Positions 42,159-49,863 of a stretch of DNA of 64,000 nt are shown here, in pieces. Both the position numbers and the translations under genes were made by a program. The notes beneath the pieces are model-generated. The model searched no databases, was not told where the DNA came from, and saw only the letters and a program-made list of their open reading frames with translations. This DNA comes from Planctomycetota bacterium (GTDB lineage Bacteria > Planctomycetota > Brocadiia > Brocadiales > Bathyanammoxibiaceae), in NCBI GenBank assembly GCA_016209685.1, contig JACQVQ010000008.1, positions 379,778-443,777 of the forward strand. Direction: 5' to 3'. Numbering within the stretch: position 1 is the stretch's first letter; the number at the start of each line of letters is the position of its first letter.

Positions 42159-42511
42159 ACAGCTAAAAGAACAGCCTTCCCACTACCATGACACTGCAGG
42201 CAGTACAGACCGTTCTTGTCTTCGCCCGTGCCATCGCAGGTGGGGCAGGTCTCGGCAGTGTTGCTGACGGGAATAAAACCCATACCCCCACAGGCCAGAC
42301 AGGCATTCCTTGCCCCTACAGGGGCGACCCCCCTCCCCCAGCAGTAACTGCATCTGACATTAGGGCTTGCAACTCTTACCTTCTTCTTGCCATTGCAGAC
42401 ATAACACGTGGCCAGGGGGGACATTATGGCAAAGGGGTCCCTCCCGGTCCCATTACAAAAGGTGCAGATAATTTCTACCTTTCTGGCCTTCTCTTTTCCA
42501 AACCAGCCCAT
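42155..42511 (-). CDS. DnaJ-type zinc-finger protein (CxxCxGxG repeats) at the gas vesicle cluster edge
   Basis: A 118-residue protein with six Cys-x-x-Cys pairs: CTFCNGTG, CYVCNGKK, CSYCWGRG, CLACGGMG, CPTCDGTG and CLQCHGSG. It has no J domain, so only the zinc-binding, client-holding part of DnaJ is represented. It is 3 bp downstream of a GvpJ-like gene and is probably co-transcribed, so a chaperone role in gas vesicle assembly is plausible. Part of the middle (CWGRGVAPVGARN) resembles half a GTAGGGGC repeat. Confidence 0.7.
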   Translation of the reverse strand: MGWFGKEKARKVEIICTFCNGTGRDPFAIMSPLATCYVCNGKKKVRVASPNVRCSYCWGRGVAPVGARNACLACGGMGFIPVSNTAETCPTCDGTGEDKNGLYCLQCHGSGKAVLLAV

Positions 42512-42514
42512 GGT

Positions 42515-42868
42515 TTACAGCCTCCATTTCTTCTTTTTAGGCTCTACCGCTTCAAGTTGTTTCTTCATGGTGGAGAACTCCTCCTTCTGGGCAGACTCCA
42601 GGGATTCAAGCCTCTTTTGCAGGACCTCTATCTGCCTGCTCTGTCCCTCAAGTGAGAACTGTTCTGTGTAACCGGGGCGACTCCACCAATCAATGCCCAG
42701 CTCCTTGGCCCTGTCCACAGAGGCGATGAGGAGGCGTATCTGTATGGTAAGGAGTTCCGTATTGATTAGACTTATCTTTATGTCCCCGGCGATTACGATG
42801 CCCTTGTCCAGGACCCTTTCCAGGACGTCCGTCAGGGCATGACCTTGGACGGAATGCTGAATAGGCAT
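42515..42868 (-). CDS. gvpJ: GvpA-family gas vesicle protein, GvpJ-like
   Basis: A 117-residue protein from the ATG at 42868, which follows AAGGAAGG; the frame is open further upstream only because repeat DNA has no stop. The GvpA core reads [51 protein letters not shown], where GIDWW is typical of GvpJ rather than the shell protein. A charged coiled-coil tail of about 50 residues follows. GvpJ-type proteins are minor components that help nucleate the vesicle tip. Confidence 0.85.
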   Translation of the reverse strand: MPIQHSVQGHALTDVLERVLDKGIVIAGDIKISLINTELLTIQIRLLIASVDRAKELGIDWWSRPGYTEQFSLEGQSRQIEVLQKRLESLESAQKEEFSTMKKQLEAVEPKKKKWRL

Positions 42869-42897
42869 AAACACCTTCCTTTGAGAAATACCGAACC

Positions 42898-43017
42898 CTT
42901 CTGGAATTCGGAATGCGGAACGTTCCGAGTGCGGAATGGGGAGTGGGGAATGTGGAATTAAAACAACTCCGCAATCCGCATTCTGCAATCCGAATTTAGA
43001 ACACTCCGCATTCCTCT
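42898..43017. repeat. GCGGAATT...AACTCCGCAATCCGCATT repeat, copy 2
   Basis: Inverted GGAATGCGGAA / TTCCGCATTC units around AATTAAAACAACTCCGCA, the same core as at 25149-25216. Here it is in the gap upstream of the GvpJ-like gene. Confidence 0.75.
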
Positions 43018-43070
43018 AGGGGAGGAGGGTCTTTTGCTCCCCATACGCTGGCACTGGAGGAGGAGAAGGC

Positions 43071-43262
43071 CTAGTGCACAGCGACCTTTCTTACCCCAAC
43101 CCTTTTTGGCTCCTTTTTGCTTATTAAAATCCTTCCATCGGCACCAACAAGTCTAAGCTCAACAACTTCTCCCTCTACAAGCCCTGCAAACTTCTTGATG
43201 TTGGTGGGTAGTAATATTCTTCCCTCGCCATCTATACGGGCAAAAGTCCTGATAAGGGTCAT
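43071..43262 (-). CDS. AbrB/SpoVT-type DNA-binding protein
   Basis: A 63-residue protein with a single swapped-hairpin domain: FARIDGEGRILLPTNIKKFAGLVEGEVVELRLVGADGRILISK. The basic C-terminus (KKEPKRVGVRKVAVH) may add DNA contact. AAGGAGG lies 6 bases before the ATG. Set between gvpK and the GvpJ-like gene, it may regulate the cluster. There is no toxin partner. Confidence 0.8.
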   Translation of the reverse strand: MTLIRTFARIDGEGRILLPTNIKKFAGLVEGEVVELRLVGADGRILISKKEPKRVGVRKVAVH

Positions 43263-43278
43263 AAAATCCTCCTTCGTT

Positions 43279-43307
43279 GGAGGGGCGACCCGCCGGGTCG
43301 CCCCTAC
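43279..43307. repeat. GTAGGGGC-type palindrome at the gvpK stop
   Basis: A 29-bp inverted repeat (GGGGCGACCC ... GGGTCGCCCC with right arm GCCCCTAC). Its last base is part of the gvpK TAG. Confidence 0.85.
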
Positions 43308-43651
43308 TAGTCTTTTAACAATTTCCCTATAGGCCCAAGGTCTATGTTCAGGTCTCCGTCCTTAAAACCGAAGTGCTTTTTGAGACCGTCCATCTCTTCT
43401 TCCAATCTCATTAGGGACAGCCCCAGTTCGTTCAGTTCTCCCTCGCTCAGCCCGCCACCCTCCATACGGCGGAGGGCCTGTTTTTCCAGGAGCTGTCTCA
43501 GGAGTTCTATAAGGGTCAGTACCAACCTCGCCAGGTCCTTCCCTATGCCCTCTTTTTTGAGATTCAGACGCCGGGGGATGGTGTTGGTGCTACCTCTCAG
43601 GGCCTGGATAAAGTCTTCAGGATAATCTGTCGTCAGTCTGATGGACGGCAT
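43307..43651 (-). CDS. gvpK: Gas vesicle protein GvpK
   Basis: A 114-residue protein. ATG 43651 (MPSIRLTTDYPEDF) follows AGGAGAGG; an in-frame ATG at 43681 is less likely. RLNLKKEGIGKDLARLVLTLIELLRQLLEKQALRRMEGGGLSEGELNELGLSLMRLEEEMDGLKKHFGF is the characteristic GvpK helical block. It is a conserved accessory protein of vesicle assembly whose exact role is not settled. The C-terminal DLNIDLGPIGKLL extends the usual end. Confidence 0.93.
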   Translation of the reverse strand: MPSIRLTTDYPEDFIQALRGSTNTIPRRLNLKKEGIGKDLARLVLTLIELLRQLLEKQALRRMEGGGLSEGELNELGLSLMRLEEEMDGLKKHFGFKDGDLNIDLGPIGKLLKD

Positions 43652-43747
43652 CTCCTCTCCTAACACAATGGGCGGGGGCAAGACTGGCCCCTACACTCTC
43701 CTATGAACCCCTTTGTCTTCATTTCTCCTGGGGACAGAGCCCCAGGT

Positions 43748-44017
43748 CTATATTGAACCCCTTTGTCCCTTCGTACCAACCAGCTCGTATGCTACGTCCC
43801 GACACACGGCATCTATTCCCGCCCCGCCGAGGGCAGACCTCCTTGCAGTCTCTACGGAGGTCACTACGAGCCTCAACCCAATCCAGATGAGGTCTACGTT
43901 GGCCAGGGATATAGTAACGTCCCCCACCAGTACCACGCCCTTATTTAACAGCCTGTTTAATGCCTCGCATAAGAAGAGGCGTTCTTCCGCCGGGCGGATA
44001 TCAGACATCCCCTTCAC
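43748..44017 (-). CDS. GvpA-family gas vesicle protein, GvpM/GvpS-like
   Basis: An 89-residue protein. LCEALNRLLNKGVVLVGDVTISLANVDLIWIGLRLVVTSVE is the GvpA core with the DLIWIGLRL variant found in GvpM or GvpS. The tail differs from GvpA. Its start lies within the end of gvpG (17-bp overlap), so translation is coupled. It is probably a minor shell-associated or nucleation protein. Confidence 0.8.
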   Translation of the reverse strand: MKGMSDIRPAEERLFLCEALNRLLNKGVVLVGDVTISLANVDLIWIGLRLVVTSVETARRSALGGAGIDAVCRDVAYELVGTKGQRGSI

Positions 44018-44312
44018 CTTCTTCTCCTTCCACTAAAGAGTCCTCATCCACTGCCTCGTATTCCACTTCTTCTTCCTGTCCGCCCCTCTCGTATTCCTCT
44101 ATGGCCTCCAGCTTATCCAGGAGTTCTGCCTCCATCTTGTTAAACTCCTCTTCCGTAATCTTCCCCGACTCTACGAGCAGATAAAGCTCCCTGAGTTGGG
44201 AGGTAATCTTGTCTTTATCCGTAAACTCACTCTCTGCCGTCTCGTGTATCTTCTTGAGGACGTAGAGGGGGAACTTTATTGGGGAGAGGAGGATGTCATC
44301 TACTAAGAACAT
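44001..44312 (-). CDS. gvpG: Gas vesicle protein GvpG
   Basis: A 103-residue helical protein. The start MFLVDDILLSPIKFPLYVLKKIHE is the GvpG signature. A charged helix and a very acidic C-terminus (EEEVEYEAVDEDSLVEGEEGEG) follow. It overlaps gvpF/L upstream and the GvpM-like gene downstream, as in other gvp operons. GvpG is an accessory assembly factor. Confidence 0.92.
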   Translation of the reverse strand: MFLVDDILLSPIKFPLYVLKKIHETAESEFTDKDKITSQLRELYLLVESGKITEEEFNKMEAELLDKLEAIEEYERGGQEEEVEYEAVDEDSLVEGEEGEGDV

Positions 44313-45057
44313 GGCTTCTACCCCTCTCTGCGGCAGTAAGGTGGACGTGGCAGAAGTTGTAAAGGGGCCAGGGGCCTGTTATCTCAAAGGAATAAATCTC
44401 GTCCATGCCTTTGGCTAACTCTTCTACCCCTGCACCGAATCTCTCCTCTCCACTCTTGTCTATGAGGCAGGCCAGGCGGAGGACGTTCTTTTCATTGGAC
44501 ACCTTGAGTTCCTTGGTCTCATGACAGAAGGGGGAGAGGGCCTTTTGCACCTTGTGGGTATATACCTCCCTTTCTTCTTTCAGGAGGGATTCAAAGAGCT
44601 TCCCCAGTTCAATCTTCTCCCACTGTGAGGGCATTCCCCCGGAGAAGAGTGAGGTGGCCTCCTCGCGTAGTTCCGGGTTATTGTCCAGGAAGAACTTGTA
44701 GATGTTATCCACGTCCCAGACGAGCCTGAGGAACATCTCTACCTTTCCATTAAACCTTGAGAGGCAATCACTGAGGGATTTATAATTATGCTCCATGAGT
44801 TGGGCTATCCGCATCCTCTCGGCAATGGTCCCAAAGGATATGGGGAGGATGGTACCCCTCTTCATGAATTCCTTTACTACCTCCTCGTGGAGTTTGAGGT
44901 GCTGTCTCTCCGGACGGATTTTGGAAGTCCTGATGTCCCCTGCCAGTACCGTTACATCACCATATTTGAGCGGAAATACCTTAGTACCCTTTATCCCGGT
45001 AGGGAAGGGTGGATAGGCAAGTTCTGGTGCCACTACGCCATAGAGATATAAATGCAT
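44296..45057 (-). CDS. gvpF: Gas vesicle protein GvpF/GvpL, copy 1
   Basis: A 253-residue protein with the family layout: N-terminal LYLYGVVAPELAYPP, a ferredoxin-like first half (HEEVVKEFMKRGTILPISFGTIAE near 77-100) and the C-terminal ITGPWPLYNFCHVHL that defines GvpF/L (PF06386). Of the three copies in this cluster it is the one within the gvpG-gvpK block and so the likely canonical GvpF. It binds GvpA and is needed for vesicle formation. Confidence 0.93.
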   Translation of the reverse strand: MHLYLYGVVAPELAYPPFPTGIKGTKVFPLKYGDVTVLAGDIRTSKIRPERQHLKLHEEVVKEFMKRGTILPISFGTIAERMRIAQLMEHNYKSLSDCLSRFNGKVEMFLRLVWDVDNIYKFFLDNNPELREEATSLFSGGMPSQWEKIELGKLFESLLKEEREVYTHKVQKALSPFCHETKELKVSNEKNVLRLACLIDKSGEERFGAGVEELAKGMDEIYSFEITGPWPLYNFCHVHLTAAERGRSHVLSR

Positions 45058-45059
45058 GG

Positions 45060-45332
45060 TTACACCACCTTATCGTAAAGGGCCAGGGCGTGGTAGGTAT
45101 TGCCCTCGTGGAGGTATTTTTCTGCTAGATTAAAGAGAGACAGCCGGGCCTCCTCCGCTTCCTTACTGCCAGGGTACTCTTGAAGGATTTTGGTATATAG
45201 ACCTATTGCCTGATGGGTATTCCCCTCATCTTCAAACCCCCTGGCGACCTTCAACAGTCGGCCCAGTATCAGTGGGGTAAGAACCTCTTCTCTTTCCTGT
45301 TCGGCTGATGGTGTCTCCTGAATCTCTGGCAT
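45060..45332 (-). CDS. Small TPR-like protein in the gas vesicle operon
   Basis: A 90-residue protein. The ATG at 45332 follows GAGGAGG; the longer frame to 45359 starts inside a MITE fragment and is less likely. Residues 28-90 form two helical repeats (LKVARGFEDEGNTHQAIGLYTKILQEYPGSKEAEEARL and LFNLAEKYLHEGNTYHALALYDKVV), the TPR pattern. It is 2 bp upstream of gvpF/L copy 1. Probably a scaffold for assembly factors, but it is not a recognised Gvp family. Confidence 0.65.
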   Translation of the reverse strand: MPEIQETPSAEQEREEVLTPLILGRLLKVARGFEDEGNTHQAIGLYTKILQEYPGSKEAEEARLSLFNLAEKYLHEGNTYHALALYDKVV

Positions 45333-45350
45333 GGATACCTCCTCCTCTTT

Positions 45351-45414
45351 ATCTGTCATTCTGAGCGAAGCGAAGAATCTAGACCCTTCGCTTACGCTCA
45401 GGGTGACACTTTGG
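45351..45414. repeat. MITE core fragment
   Basis: GTCATTCTGAGCGAAGCGAAGAATCT then CGCTTACGCTCAGGGTGACA form an inverted pair without the outer GAGACCTC ends. Confidence 0.7.
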
Positions 45415-45466
45415 TCTCGTTGACTGAATTTTCATAGTACGACCCGCATCGCACGCCACATAAATT

Positions 45467-45515
45467 GTAGGGGCGGGGTTACCCCGCCTGAGGCGGATTT
45501 TCAACCTGCCCCTAC
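45467..45515. repeat. Interrupted GTAGGGGC palindrome with nested CCGCCTGAGGCGG
   Basis: GTAGGGGCGGGGT at the left and TGCCCCTAC at the right enclose a CCGCCTGAGGCGG unit. It lies just downstream of the coiled-coil gene. Confidence 0.75.
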
Positions 45516-45519
45516 TTAT

Positions 45520-45846
45520 CTAAAAGCGGAAGACCATCTCCTTCCCCATGTGCCCTACGGTCTCAGACAGTGGAGGTTGCCTCCTATCCCCTCCGTCGTT
45601 GGAGGGGAGTCTTATGTTTGATTTCAGGAGATTGGCTAATTCCGTCTCTTCTTCCCGTATCTTCTGGAGTATCTCTTTGAGGGAGTTTGTCCTATCTTCG
45701 CAGCTCTTGAGCTGTACCTCAAAACCCCTCTTTCTTGCCGTGAGGGAGGTCAATTTTCTACAAAGGTCGTCTAATCCCTTTGAGTGGCAGGGTCTGAGTG
45801 ACCTCAAGGCTTCCAGTCCTCTTCTTGCGGCCTTCTTCTTCATCAT
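45520..45846 (-). CDS. Small coiled-coil protein following gvpN
   Basis: A 108-residue protein not assigned to a family. It starts basic (MMKKKAARRGLEALRSLRPCHSKG), continues with long charged helices (LDDLCRKLTSLTARKRGFEVQLKSCEDRTNSLKEILQKIREEETELANLL) and ends MGKEMVFRF. The ATG overlaps the gvpN stop (ATGATG), so the two genes are translationally coupled. A stabiliser or GvpC-like surface protein is possible but not shown. Confidence 0.6.
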   Translation of the reverse strand: MMKKKAARRGLEALRSLRPCHSKGLDDLCRKLTSLTARKRGFEVQLKSCEDRTNSLKEILQKIREEETELANLLKSNIRLPSNDGGDRRQPPLSETVGHMGKEMVFRF

Positions 45847-46766
45847 GAGGTTCTATCCTTTCCTGGCGGTTTCTCATGGGGAAAATAGGGCCTGACGTCC
45901 TCATAGGTCAAGCCCTTCCCGTTACCATTAGAAGCACCAAGGACATCACCGCAAATCGCCAGGAAGCCTCCTTCGGGTGACACGGGGATTCCTTCCTGGG
46001 CAAGTATCTTTGCAATAGTAACGCTGGCCCTTATTGTGGGCCTGCGGTGGTTCATACCCCTTTCCCTGAAACCCCTGACAATCCGCACAATGGTCTCTAC
46101 ATCCTTTGGGGGCAGGGTAGACTTTGTCTGGGCTATCTGTACCTCTGTCTCCTTGTCCGGGTATGTGAGGCCAATGGTAACCATCCTGTCCAGGAGGGCA
46201 TCCTGGGTGTCGTGGATGCCCGCATACTCCATGGGGTTACTGGTGAAGATGGCCCTGAAGTCAGGGTGGACGGCCCGGTAGGTGTTACCGCCCGTGTAAT
46301 GGCTGGGCATACAGATGAGTCCCTCTTCCAGGACACTGAGGAGTATGTTATTGGCCTCGGGCCTACTGCGGTTGAACTCATCATAGAGGAGGGTGTAGCC
46401 ATTTTTACAGGACAGGGCAAGCCTGTGGTCTACCCACCTCTTTGCCATGCTTTCATCCACCTTAATGACAGAGGGGATGAAGTTATCCACGGTCTTATTG
46501 AAGCGATAGCCATTCCCACCTCCCAGGAGGTCAGCGGTACGGTATTCTTCATCCCCATATATTGCCACAAGGGGTCTCTCCAGTCTGGAGGCTACAAAGA
46601 AGGCCAGTGTGGTCTTGCCGCTACCGGCTGGACCGCTGAAATGTACTGGATAACCCCCCTTAAGGTAGGCCAGAGACCTTTTAACAATGCCTTCAAGGTA
46701 GGGGGTCAAGACAAAGTCTTCCCTGGCCTCTGGCCTAAGGACCGTATACTCTGAATCTGTGTACAT
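45843..46766 (-). CDS. gvpN: Gas vesicle ATPase GvpN
   Basis: A 307-residue MoxR-type AAA+ ATPase: P-loop GPAGSGKT near 46-53, YDEFNRSRPEANNILLSVLEEG (Walker B, sensor region near 128-150), and the arginine-bearing LLDRMVTIGLTYPD. YLEGIVKRSLAYLKGGYPVHFSGP is the typical GvpN entry. GvpN with a GvpC/GvpO-like partner promotes vesicle growth. GGAGG lies before the ATG. Confidence 0.96.
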   Translation of the reverse strand: MYTDSEYTVLRPEAREDFVLTPYLEGIVKRSLAYLKGGYPVHFSGPAGSGKTTLAFFVASRLERPLVAIYGDEEYRTADLLGGGNGYRFNKTVDNFIPSVIKVDESMAKRWVDHRLALSCKNGYTLLYDEFNRSRPEANNILLSVLEEGLICMPSHYTGGNTYRAVHPDFRAIFTSNPMEYAGIHDTQDALLDRMVTIGLTYPDKETEVQIAQTKSTLPPKDVETIVRIVRGFRERGMNHRRPTIRASVTIAKILAQEGIPVSPEGGFLAICGDVLGASNGNGKGLTYEDVRPYFPHEKPPGKDRTS

Positions 46767-46799
46767 GAGGCTGGCTCCTCCAGTCTTTCAGAGAGGCTG

Positions 46800-47015
46800 T
46801 TAATGGATCTTTGAGCACTCTTTGGCGAACTTCTTAAAAGTGTTGCTGGCAGTCTGAAAATCCTGCCTGAGGGGCTGAAGGAAATCATTATGGAAACCCT
46901 CTAAAAAGTTGTGGGTCTCCTGGACAATCTCCTTACACCTATTGACCCTGTCTTTCTTGGAGGTCAACATGTCATGACACATGTCTTCCATCTTCTGGGC
47001 AAAAGTGAATTCCAT
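46800..47015 (-). CDS. Small helical protein between gvpA and gvpN
   Basis: A 71-residue protein from the ATG at 47015 behind AAAGGAGGA. It is entirely helical and charged (FAQKMEDMCHDMLTSKKDRVNRCKEIVQETHNFLEGFHNDFLQPLRQDFQTASNTFKKF). The segment EIVQETHNFLEGFHNDFL faintly resembles a GvpC 33-residue repeat (LLAFYQEVRETSQQFL), and its position right after gvpA is where GvpC lies in many operons. A GvpC-like shell stabiliser is therefore an attractive but unproven guess. Confidence 0.55.
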   Translation of the reverse strand: MEFTFAQKMEDMCHDMLTSKKDRVNRCKEIVQETHNFLEGFHNDFLQPLRQDFQTASNTFKKFAKECSKIH

Positions 47016-47151
47016 TGTTCGTCCTCCTTTTCTAATCAGAATGACGTTATTGTGATTATAAAACCCTTTACGGAGGGGGACGAGGCGACACAAGCGGCTG
47101 TGAATGTCCCCGGTCCCCCTCTTAAAAAGGGTTTCTACCGCAAACCGTCCA

Positions 47152-47370
47152 TTAAGCCGGTGCGGCGGCGGTTGCAGTCAGCCCTATGGCCTCCGCATAC
47201 TTTAGATAGGTCTCTACAGAGGCTATCACTACCCTGGCCTCTATTGAGAGCAGTTCAATGCCTACTAAGGACACCCTTACCCAGGCATCAATGACGATTC
47301 CCTTGTCCAACACACGATCAACGACCTCGGCCAGACCACTGGAATCACAACTCTTCGCTACCCTTGCCAT
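47152..47370 (-). CDS. gvpA: Gas vesicle major structural protein GvpA
   Basis: A 72-residue protein with the typical shell sequence [61 protein letters not shown]. It forms the ribbed protein wall. AGGAGGTG lies about 10 bases before the ATG, and a sigma-54-like promoter is 58 bases upstream. Two GvpA-family paralogues lie further along the cluster. Confidence 0.97.
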   Translation of the reverse strand: MARVAKSCDSSGLAEVVDRVLDKGIVIDAWVRVSLVGIELLSIEARVVIASVETYLKYAEAIGLTATAAAPA

Positions 47371-47427
47371 CTGTCTTCACCTCCTTTTCACTTGGTCCCT
47401 AAGACTAGAAACTTCGTTCCTCTAATT

Positions 47428-47444
47428 AGCTAATCCAGTGCCAA
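47428..47444 (-). promoter_or_regulatory. Sigma-54-like promoter of gvpA (-24/-12)
   Basis: On the - strand: TTGGCAC (47444-47438), 5-bp spacer, TAGCT (47432-47428). The GG and GC dinucleotides are 10 bases apart as required; the only departure from TGGCAC-N5-TTGC is one base in the -12 box. The start point would be about 45 bases before the gvpA ATG. The NtrC-type activator at 54281-55693 is in the same cluster. Confidence 0.7.
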
Positions 47445-47489
47445 TATCAGGAAAAAGTTTTGCAATTAAATGGGTCTGTAGTAACGGTT

Positions 47490-47561
47490 GTAGGGACAGG
47501 GCTTTAGTCCGCCTAAGGCGGATCCTGGAGAGGACGGACAGACCTGAAGGTTTGTCCCTAC
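47490..47561. repeat. Nested palindrome GTAGGGACA...TGTCCCTAC with CCGCCTAAGGCGG inside
   Basis: The arms GTAGGGACA and TGTCCCTAC enclose a CCGCCTAAGGCGG unit, like the GTAGGGGC family but with GGACA. About 45-120 bases upstream of the sigma-54 site. Confidence 0.7.
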
Positions 47562-47686
47562 TATTGCTTTTTTGGAAGGATTACTATGGGAGGAAATCGC
47601 CAATTATTGAAGGTATCCTATAAGAACAGAGGACATCCCCCCTTGATGGAGGAGGGAAGGATGGGGCAAGGAAGGGAATACTAAGC

Positions 47687-47714
47687 GTAGGGGCGTATTG
47701 CAATACGCCCCTAC
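47687..47714. repeat. GTAGGGGC-type palindrome supplying a stop codon
   Basis: A 28-bp inverted repeat (arms GTAGGGGCGTATTG). On the - strand its TAG is the stop of the receiver protein gene at 47711. Confidence 0.9.
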
Positions 47715-48103
47715 AAGCTACCCTCTTTGGGGAAGAATCTGCGTGCGTAACTCCTTATCTCGTTAACTTCAAAGGGCTTGCTTATAAACCCAACGTATAA
47801 CCCTTCTTCCAGTCCCTTCTTAATAACAGGGTCATCACCATAGTAATAACCTGATATCAGGACCATAGGTAAGGAGGGATTAGAGGCCTTTATCAACCTC
47901 GCCAGCTCAATACCGTCCATGTCAGGTAGTTTAATATCCACGAAGGCCAGTTGTGGGCTATCCCTTTTTAATATTGCCAATGCACCCTCTGCGGTGTGGG
48001 CGCTATGGGTCTTGATACCCTCGCCCTGCAGTACCCTCTCCAGGGCCCAGCACATGTCTACTTCGTCATCTATTACCAGTGCCTTCAGTCCTTGCATGGT
48101 CAT
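47711..48103 (-). CDS. Receiver-domain-only response regulator
   Basis: A 130-residue CheY-like protein: VIDDEVDM with the acidic pocket at about 11-13, phospho-acceptor Asp in AFVDIKLPDMDGIEL (about 56), VLISGYY with Ser, and ISKPFEVNEIRSY with Lys near 110. It has no output domain, so it must act by protein contact. It lies 4 bp after the histidine kinase and is its probable partner. The TAG stop is supplied by a palindrome. Confidence 0.9.
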   Translation of the reverse strand: MTMQGLKALVIDDEVDMCWALERVLQGEGIKTHSAHTAEGALAILKRDSPQLAFVDIKLPDMDGIELARLIKASNPSLPMVLISGYYYGDDPVIKKGLEEGLYVGFISKPFEVNEIRSYARRFFPKEGSL

Positions 48104-48107
48104 TCAC

Positions 48108-49565
48108 CTATTTTGTTATTGGAAGTAAGATGGTAAACGTAGAACCTTCCCCTTCGGTGCTAACTACTCTTATCTCTCCGCCATGTTCCTTGACGATACC
48201 ATAGCATATAGCCAGTCCAAGTCCGGTGCCCTTGCCCAGGGGCATGGTGGTAAAGAAGGGGTCAAATATCTTGTCCATGTGCTCTTTAGGGATACCTGCC
48301 CCATTGTCCCTGAAGGTTACCAGCAAGGAGGAGGGACGCCATCCCTTTTCCACCTCGGTCCGTATCCATAACTGGCCCCCCCTGGGCATGGCATTATAGG
48401 CGTTAATAATGATGTTTAAGAAGACTTGTTTCAGTAGTTTGCCATCGGCATTAATCAGGGGCAAAGAGGGGTCCAGCTCTTTATGCACGGTGATTTGCTG
48501 GGTAGAGAGTTGTTTGCCGATAAGTCCCAGGGTTTCGTCCAGAATTTTGTTGATATCGGTGGGTTCGTTGTATCTTGTGGAGGGGCGGGCAAATTTCAGC
48601 AGGCCCTCTATTATCTCGGAGGCCCTGCTGATACCCGTGTGAATCTTCTGGGCGCACTCCCTGAGGAGTTGAGGGTCATCAGGTCTCTCCATAAATATCT
48701 GTGCGGCGGCAGAACTTATCCCCAGCGGGTTTCTAAGTTCGTGGGCAATCCCCCCCGCCAGTACCCCCAGGGAGGCGAGCTTGGCCGATTGAATCAACTG
48801 GGCCTGGAGCTGTTTCGTCTCAGTAAGGTCACGCCCAATGCCCACCAGCCCCACCAGTGTCCCGGCCTCACTTCTCATAGAAGAAAAACCCCATGCAACG
48901 GGTATCTTCTTGCCCCCTTTGGTCGTTATCTCCACCTCCAGGTGCTCTACCTTTCCTGGCTGGGCGGTGTTCTGGAGGACTTGCCTCATCTCCTCGGCAT
49001 CTCTTGAGGTGCAGAGGGTGGTAATATGGTGCCCTCTGACTTCCAGGGCATTGAACCCCGTAATCCTCTCCCCGGCGGTATTCCAGGTGGTAATTGTGCC
49101 ATAAGGTTCAAGCGAGACCACTATGTCGTTGGCGCTCTCCACTATGCTGGCCAGATGTCTCTCAGTCTTCCGGACCTCCTCCCTCAGCCTTGACTGCTCC
49201 GTTATGTCCTCCATGAGGAGCATGACGTTCTCCATCCCTTTTATCCCCCTGAGGGGGTTCAGGCTATAGTAGTAGACCCTGTAAGGGATGCCCGGGGCCC
49301 TGTAAACCATTTCTTGTCCGGGGATACCCTTCCCCTCCTGGATGACCTTCTTTAGGAGGACTGGAAGGTGGCTGTACTTCAATAGTACGGGAGGAAATAT
49401 GCCCTCCGGGCCTCTACCCATTACGGCATCCAATTTAAGCCGGGTCTTCTCCAGGAAGTTCTCGTTAACAAATACCACCTTCAAGGAGGAATCAAAGACG
49501 AGGATGGAGATGGGTAAGTGGGAGATGATTTGTTCAAAAAATTTTTCTGTGTCCGACATTACCAT
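48108..49565 (-). CDS. PAS-PAS sensor histidine kinase
   Basis: A 485-residue soluble kinase from the ATG at 49565 (a TTG at 49598 is also possible). Two PAS domains (about 5-125 and 130-245) carry typical LPISILVFDSSLKVVFVNENF and IVVSLEPYGTITTWNTAGERITGF segments. The HisKA H-box is LAGGIAHELRNPLG (about 278-290), then INAYNAM (N box), DNGAGIPKEHMDKIFDPFFTT (G1/F) and GTGLGLAI (G2). There are no membrane helices, so it probably senses a cytoplasmic redox, oxygen or metabolic signal. It could feed the NtrC-type activator that controls gvpA. Confidence 0.92.
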   Translation of the reverse strand: MVMSDTEKFFEQIISHLPISILVFDSSLKVVFVNENFLEKTRLKLDAVMGRGPEGIFPPVLLKYSHLPVLLKKVIQEGKGIPGQEMVYRAPGIPYRVYYYSLNPLRGIKGMENVMLLMEDITEQSRLREEVRKTERHLASIVESANDIVVSLEPYGTITTWNTAGERITGFNALEVRGHHITTLCTSRDAEEMRQVLQNTAQPGKVEHLEVEITTKGGKKIPVAWGFSSMRSEAGTLVGLVGIGRDLTETKQLQAQLIQSAKLASLGVLAGGIAHELRNPLGISSAAAQIFMERPDDPQLLRECAQKIHTGISRASEIIEGLLKFARPSTRYNEPTDINKILDETLGLIGKQLSTQQITVHKELDPSLPLINADGKLLKQVFLNIIINAYNAMPRGGQLWIRTEVEKGWRPSSLLVTFRDNGAGIPKEHMDKIFDPFFTTMPLGKGTGLGLAICYGIVKEHGGEIRVVSTEGEGSTFTILLPITK

Positions 49566-49575
49566 TTCTATTGTC

Positions 49576-49842
49576 TCAGCCGATGGTCTTCTTTCCAATG
49601 GAGCTATGAAGTTTTATGGCCATTTCAGCTATCTGCTTCTTCAGGGAGGCAGTCTGGCGGAAGGCCTGACACCGGGCAGACTGGTCATGCCCGGGGTCCT
49701 CCAGGAGTTCGTCCACCTCCTTAACAATGGCCTCGGCCCTCCTTATCTTGTCCTGGCTGTCCTTTGCGGTATTCAGGGCCTTTGTAAGGGACTCCAGGGG
49801 TTCCTCCCTGTCCTTGCATATCTGACAGGAAATTATTGCCAT
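49576..49842 (-). CDS. Small Cys-containing helical protein in the gas vesicle cluster
   Basis: An 88-residue protein from the ATG at 49842, preceded by AAGGAGGG. It starts MAIISCQICKDREEP and is otherwise helical and charged (ESLTKALNTAKDSQDKIRRAEAIVKEVDELLEDPGHDQSARCQAFRQTASLKKQIAEMAIKL). It belongs to no family I recognise. It sits between two GvpF/L copies and the histidine kinase. Confidence 0.55.
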   Translation of the reverse strand: MAIISCQICKDREEPLESLTKALNTAKDSQDKIRRAEAIVKEVDELLEDPGHDQSARCQAFRQTASLKKQIAEMAIKLHSSIGKKTIG

Positions 49843-49863
49843 AGGAACTGCCCTCCTTTTTAA

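Larger units (their letters stand above)
47371..47710. other. 340-bp regulatory gap upstream of gvpA
   Basis: It contains the gvpA ribosome site, a sigma-54-like promoter (47428-47444), a nested palindrome (47490-47561) and part of a CCCTTGATGG...AGGGAAGG repeat (47630-47680). No gene was seen. The palindrome could hold activator-binding sites or be a transcript-ending hairpin for genes upstream. Confidence 0.6.
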
